Of a stretch of 64,000 nt of DNA, positions 59,522 to 64,000 are shown in pieces. The notes beneath the pieces were generated by a model that worked only from the letters and a program-made list of their open reading frames with translations, made no database searches and was not told the origin of the DNA. Origin of the DNA: Calcarisporiella thermophila CBS 279.70 (Eukaryota; Calcarisporiellomycota). How positions within the stretch are numbered: position 1 is the first letter of the stretch; the number at the start of each line of letters is the position of its first letter. A program made the translations under genes and the position numbers. The stretch covers positions 343,163 through 407,162 of the forward strand of contig NW_027192207.1 of the NCBI RefSeq assembly GCF_041956535.1, written 5' to 3'.

Positions 59522-61232
59522 ATGCAGTCGCTGTTTTTCCAATTGTCGCGGCATCTCCTCTCGTGCCTCATACTGCTGATCACCCTCACTCTCTCCTACT
59601 ACGTAGCATACTCGCTCGTGGCCACTCGCCCCGTGGGCGACCTGCGAGAGTATTCGTGGGAGTTCCTGCGGGACATGGAGACGCTGCGGGTTGAGCGGGG
59701 CCGGCTGACGTCGTCGTGGCAGTGTGAGGGCGAGGGAAAAAAGAGCGTGTGCGTGGTTGAAAATCTGTGTGTTGATCGAGAGAGGGGTAAGTGAGCATGG
59801 ATGGCGGTTGGAATGGGGAGGCCATTATCTCAAACCTACTGTTTTGCTACTAGGTGCATTTGTCGTCGAAAGCTCTGCAGAAGCGCCACTCTACGCTAGC
59901 ATGGACGCGAATGCGCGCGAGGAGCAAAATGATTACTGGGCACCGCGAGTGATACCGGAGATGCCCGGCGGGCTCTATGGCTTCGTCAATGAGACTGTGT
60001 TCGTGTATGGGTTCGGAAGCGAAGATATCAACGAGCAGTACTTTAGGACAATTCTGTCACTCTGGAGGTAATGTAATCAGCTTGCCGTCTCGTACTCGCT
60101 TAATTGGATTGCTAACCTCACCTATAGCACGATGAAAGATCACGGGGCCACTGCAAATTCCTGGCTGCTCCGTCCTTACTCTTCGGCTAGCGACTCGAAG
60201 GCTCTCCAGTTTGACATATCCTTTTTGGCGCCTCAGGGCCGAGAGGTTGTCTTCTCTGCCAAGCACCGATCCTCCCACTTCCAGATCGAGCCCTCCAGCA
60301 AGCCCCTGTGCTTCCGCCGAGCGGTGGTCGGGCTCAAACACAGATGCGCCCTAGCTTCGTGTAAGAAGAAAATAGGTGGCGAGTACGCCACTTCGTTGAG
60401 AGCTCATATCATCGGAAACCGCCGGCCAGTGGATGTGCATACACCCGTCGTTGGTCTCCTCGAGGTCGAGGCGGGCGGTGGCCCTATCGCGAATTTGGAT
60501 GAATTGGACGCCGCACTTGCCAGAGAAGGATTCACAACGAGACGCGTGCGTCCGATCAGCATGACGCAAAGCTTTGGGGAACAGGTCGATGAATACGCAA
60601 AGTTGGCAGTGTTGATTGCACCCGGAGAAATGGGTCTGGTTCCCGCCGCACTAATGGCTCGTTCGGCCACCCTCATTTCTATCAACGCCCAGCATGCGAC
60701 CAACGAAGAAGCGTTGCAATACCCCATGCTGGCGGTGGGGCGAAGAGTGTACGCTTGGGAGTGCCGCAGCCCCAATTGCACCATAGTGGCGGAGGGGGTG
60801 GCGCGAAAATGCTTGGAGGAGGCGGGACTGGGGGCGGAGTGGATAAAAGAAAACGACAAAGCATTTTCTAAGCTGACAAGGCTTGAGCCCATCTTCTGGT
60901 CGGTCCTGAACTCATTCGACGAGGAAGATGAGGTGCGAGAGGCGCGGAGGTGCTACGGGCGGCGGGTACCCAAGCGGGTGGAGGTGAAGACGCTGGTGGA
61001 GATGGTGGGGAAGATCATTGCGGGCATGGGATACTCCGAAAAGGGGCATCAGTTTGGCGAGGAGTTCGGCGTGGTGGAGGGGCTCGAGTTTGTGGACATT
61101 TGTCGGGCGGCACGGTGTTGTGGCCCCTCCTGCGAGGAGGCGCTGGCGACGATGGTGTTTGGGACGGAGAACGTGTGGGGCCTAAAGCCGGGACCCATGG
61201 AACGCGATTTAAGCTGGGAGCTGGAAGCATAG
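59522..61232 (+). CDS. Type II membrane glycosyltransferase, GT61-like
   Basis: Three exons (59522-59786, 59854-60067, 60128-61232) give 527 residues. A short cytosolic N-terminus is followed by one membrane anchor (HLLSCLILLITLTLSYYV), the topology of a Golgi enzyme. The lumenal part resembles GT61 (DUF563): LCFRRAVVGLK with its conserved cysteine, NLDELDAALAREGFTTRRV, RPISMTQSFGEQVDEYAKL, and the AVLIAPGEMGLVPAALM loop, which in typical GT61 reads with HGA before the helix. Here that histidine is replaced by PGE. GT61 enzymes transfer xylose or GlcNAc to glycans. The C-terminus is cysteine-rich (CRAARCCGPSC). Assignment is by motif order; the donor sugar is unknown. Confidence 0.65.
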
Positions 61233-61468
61233 CATACGTTTTTTTTATATTTGATGTCTATTTCTAAGTAAATATTTCAATCGTGTATTCTTCTCTATTT
61301 TCTCTATTTTCTCTACTTTCGCTTGGAGCAAATAACGATTCATTTTTATTCTAGCCCTCATCGCTACATAGATCACAAATCAAATGTGTCAGCTACACCT
61401 ACCCCTCTACCCCTCTTTTTATGAGAATGCTATCAAACTGGAGGACACGGCTGGAGAAAAAGAATGCG
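61233..61468. other. Convergent intergenic spacer
   Basis: Contains TCTATTTTC tandem units near 61295-61315 and the 3' ends of two convergent genes. Confidence 0.35.
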
Positions 61469-62510
61469 CTACCAGCATGTGTATCCGCCATCCAAAACCA
61501 GGTCTGCTCCTGTCATGTAGGAGGAGGCCTCGCTGGCCAAGAAAGCAACCACTCCACGCAACTCTCGTGGCTGGCCTATTCGCCTCATCGGGGTGAACCC
61601 TTCCCAAAGCTTCCGTAGCGAAGGATTCTCCTCGAGTACGGCGTGTAGCTCCTCGGTCTCCATGTAGCCGGGGCTGATCACGTTGACTCGGATCCCATGA
61701 GGGGCCCACTCGCATGCCAGCGACTTGGCGAGATGGGCCACCGCAGCCTTGGACGCGCTATAGGCAGGCTGAGCCATCGGTCGACTTACCGTTCGGCCCG
61801 CTCCACTACCGATGAATATGATCGAGCCGGTTTGACCGCTGACGAGCATTTGACTACACACAATGAAATGAAGCACATTAGTAAGAGTCATTATACCTGC
61901 GCCTAGACAGTAGGCTTGCGTACTTTGCCGCGGCTTGGGCGCAGAAGAAGGTTCCGTTCACGTTGATATCCATCACGCGCCTGAACTTGTCCGCGGGATA
62001 CTCTCGCGCTGGGATATGCTCTACGATGCCGGCCGAGGTCACAAGAATGGTGACCGGCCGTGAAAACTCCTTGCCGATCCATGAGAACGCACCAGACACC
62101 TGTTTTTCGTCCGCCACATCGCACATGTAAAAGCGCGCCTCCACCCCGTACATCTTTGCGATTTCCTCGCACGCCCGAGTTCCCTCTTCGACCAAGAGAT
62201 CAAGACAGGCAACATCCGCACCACATGCAGCAAGGGTTCGCAGCATTTCAAGCCCAAGCCCACGAGAGCCGCCCGTAACTAAAGTAGAGCCAGTGTCTAT
62301 ATGAAATGCCTACGGTGCATTAATGCTAACATAGCACTGACCAGCCGCGACACGCCCTTTTAACGAAAAGAGCTCTCGAATGTCCTCCTTTTGCTTCCCG
62401 CTTCCTCCCGCTCCCTCCTTGGCGGACGGAGTCAATGAGAGGGTGCCGAGATCTTTGGCGAGCGTTTCCTCGGATGAGGAATGCTGATCTTGCTTTGATT
62501 CTTTCGACAT
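61469..62510 (-). CDS. Short-chain dehydrogenase/reductase, arabinitol/sorbose/mannitol type (copy 1)
   Basis: Three exons (62510-62342, 62278-61924, 61853-61469) give 302 residues. The Rossmann nucleotide motif is VTGGSRGLGLEML, followed by CDVADEKQV, VTSAGIVEHIPA, and the catalytic tetrad elements: Ser in FIGSGAG and YSASK with Tyr and Lys, then HGIRVNVISPGYMET and the C-terminal GGYTCW. The ending and overall length match fungal D-arabinitol-2-dehydrogenase and sorbose reductase/NADP-mannitol dehydrogenase enzymes. The N-terminal 55 residues are a hydrophilic Ser/Glu/Lys extension. The upstream neighbour, copy 2, has identical exon lengths. Confidence 0.9.
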
Positions 62511-62811
62511 GAAGGGGAATTGTGGATAGACAAGTCTCACACAGGGCAAGGCCTCTCGAAGTTATATGCTTTCCCTCGAGCCAACGCAATTTTACGTGGA
62601 GTTGCCTCACCATTGGCTAAAATCTTACATATAAGGTAAGGCCTGAGCACGGCGATATGTGGAGGGAAGCCACTGATTCGGTAGAGACCAAGGTGCTCCC
62701 TTCTCGGTCAAATCTCGTTTATTATCCTGAAGCCTGAGCAAGTACATATGGGGAAGGTACAACGTATAGGAGATCTAAGCAACCGCGGTATCACTCGACA
62801 ATAGGCAAGAA
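62511..62811. other. Spacer between the tandem SDR genes
   Basis: About 300 bp containing the terminator of copy 2 and the promoter of copy 1. No gene seen. Confidence 0.4.
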
Positions 62812-63082
62812 CTACCAGCACGTATAGCCGCCGTCCAAAGTCAGCTCTGTGCCGGTCATATAGGATGAGGCCTCGCTCGCTAAGAACGCGATGACCCCGT
62901 GCAGCTCCCTCGGCTGGCCCATTCGGCGCATCGGGGTGGACTCCTCCCAAATTTTGCGCAGAGCAGGGTTCCCGGCAAGCACTTGGCTCACCAGATTTGT
63001 CTCCATGTAACCCGGGCTGACCACGTTGACCCGAATTCCGTGCGGAGCCCACTCACAGGCCAAGGATTTGGCGAGATGGGCC

Positions 63083-63114
<32 letters not shown>

Positions 63115-63859
63115 GGGCTGTGGCCGGTTCACGACCTGACCAGACATGCTGCCAACGAAGATGATGGAGCCGGGTTTGCCACTGGTAAGCATCTGGCTAC
63201 AAACATAGAGACAAGCATACGCCAATGAATATCGAATATGGTTAGCTCCCAAAAAAAAAGCGCCTGTATATACTTTGCAGCAGCCTGAGCACAGAAGAAG
63301 GTTCCGTTCACGTTGATATCCATCACGCGCCTGAACCTGTTCGACGGATACTCTCTGGCCGGAATGTTGTCCACTATCCCCGCCGCTGTCACAAGAATAG
63401 TGACAGGCCGCGAAAACTCCTTGCCTATCCATGAGAATACACTAGACACCTGTTTCTCGTCCGCCACATCGCACATGTAGAAGCGTGCCTCCACCCCATA
63501 CGTCTTTGCGATTTCCTCGCACGCTTGAGCCCCCGCCTCGACCATGAGATCAATGCAGGCAACATCTGCACCACAAGCAGCAAGCGATCGCATCATTTCA
63601 AGTCCAAGCCCGCGAGAGCCACCCGTAACTAATGTAGAGCCAATGTATATGTGAAATACTCCCGGTCATCAAAAATTAACTCTCACTGACCGGCGGCGAC
63701 CTGGCCCTTTAGCGAAAAGAGCTCCGGGATATCCACCCTTTTCAACTCTTCCCCGGGTTTCGCGTCCTCGGGGGATGGGGTCAATGAAAGGGTGCCGAGC
63801 CCTTCGGTAAGCTTCTCGTCGGCCGAGGAGCGTTGTCCCTGGTGTGTTTCTTTTGACAT
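62812..63859 (-). CDS. Short-chain dehydrogenase/reductase, arabinitol/sorbose/mannitol type (copy 2)
   Basis: Three exons (63859-63691, 63628-63274, 63196-62812) give 302 residues, each exon equal in length to its counterpart in copy 1. Motifs are VTGGSRGLGLEMM, VTAAGIVDNIPA, Ser in FVGSMSG, YNASK and the same GGYTCW end. The central region is nearly identical to copy 1 (DINVNGTFFCAQAAA), while the N-terminal extension and the introns have diverged. It has an NADP(H)-type Arg after the glycine motif. Polyol/ketose redox (arabinitol, mannitol or sorbose) is the likely chemistry; the exact substrate is not decidable. Confidence 0.9.
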
Positions 63860-64000
63860 TGTTTGCAATGCCGTAAGACAAGCAACAGTATTCAGTAATA
63901 AAGCTCTAGACGTTCCGGGTGCCTTAATTTTTTTGTGGGGCTAGCATTCCTTCAATGGCTTAGCATCCTAATTCTATCTAAACTTGCTTGTGCTCGTGTG
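63860..64000. other. Window-end sequence
   Basis: Promoter side of SDR copy 2. Nothing else recognised. Confidence 0.3.

Overview
This window is nuclear DNA of a eukaryote, almost certainly a fungus. Nearly every gene is split by short introns (about 55-110 bp, GT...AG, one GC...AG). The gene set is fungal: a velvet regulator, a DUF8032-type protein, RAB8/SEC4, a GT61-like enzyme, a UFD4/TRIP12-type HECT ligase and arabinitol/sorbose-type SDRs. A Crinkler-like protein, a Uma2-domain protein and a decayed NB-ARC/TPR protein occur together, which recalls early-diverging lineages (Mucoromycota/Glomeromycotina or chytrid-like). The species cannot be fixed from sequence alone. Intron boundaries given here were checked by reading-frame continuity, not by transcripts.

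Layout. 0-21 kb is mostly AT-rich and accessory in character. It holds a broken TPR gene, a WD40-only relative of FBXW7/Cdc4, two housekeeping genes of the vacuole (VMA3 and an LMBD1-type transporter), a secreted class 3 lipase, a Crinkler-like P-loop/nuclease protein, a hAT-like transposase remnant, and a tandem segmental duplication carrying two damaged M13 metallopeptidase genes. 21-31 kb is GC-richer and gene-dense: a protein with two DUF8032-like units, an RRM+YTH m6A reader, histone H4 and ARP8 in a head-to-head pair, and a small secreted double-psi beta-barrel protein. 31-42 kb is AT-rich again: a frameshifted Uma2-like nuclease gene with a C-terminal C2H2 zinc finger, a secreted agmatine deiminase, a decayed NB-ARC/TPR gene, a SEC4/RAB8 GTPase and a small coiled-coil protein. 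42-64 kb is dense and increasingly GC-rich: a PPxY membrane protein, eS7, a J-domain membrane protein, an FLVCR-like MFS transporter, a velvet factor, a 1946-residue HECT ubiquitin ligase, a type II membrane GT61-like glycosyltransferase and a tandem pair of SDR dehydrogenases.

Together the window alternates between intact housekeeping blocks (chromatin, RNA reading, translation, trafficking, ubiquitin) and AT-rich stretches with secreted, effector-like, immune-receptor-like and transposon-derived genes, many carrying frameshifts, stops or deletions. The items most worth following are the Uma2-zinc-finger fusion, the Crinkler-like gene, the NB-ARC/TPR gene with a Gly/Asn-rich leader, the F-box-less FBXW7-like propeller, and the acidic insertion in the YTH domain.
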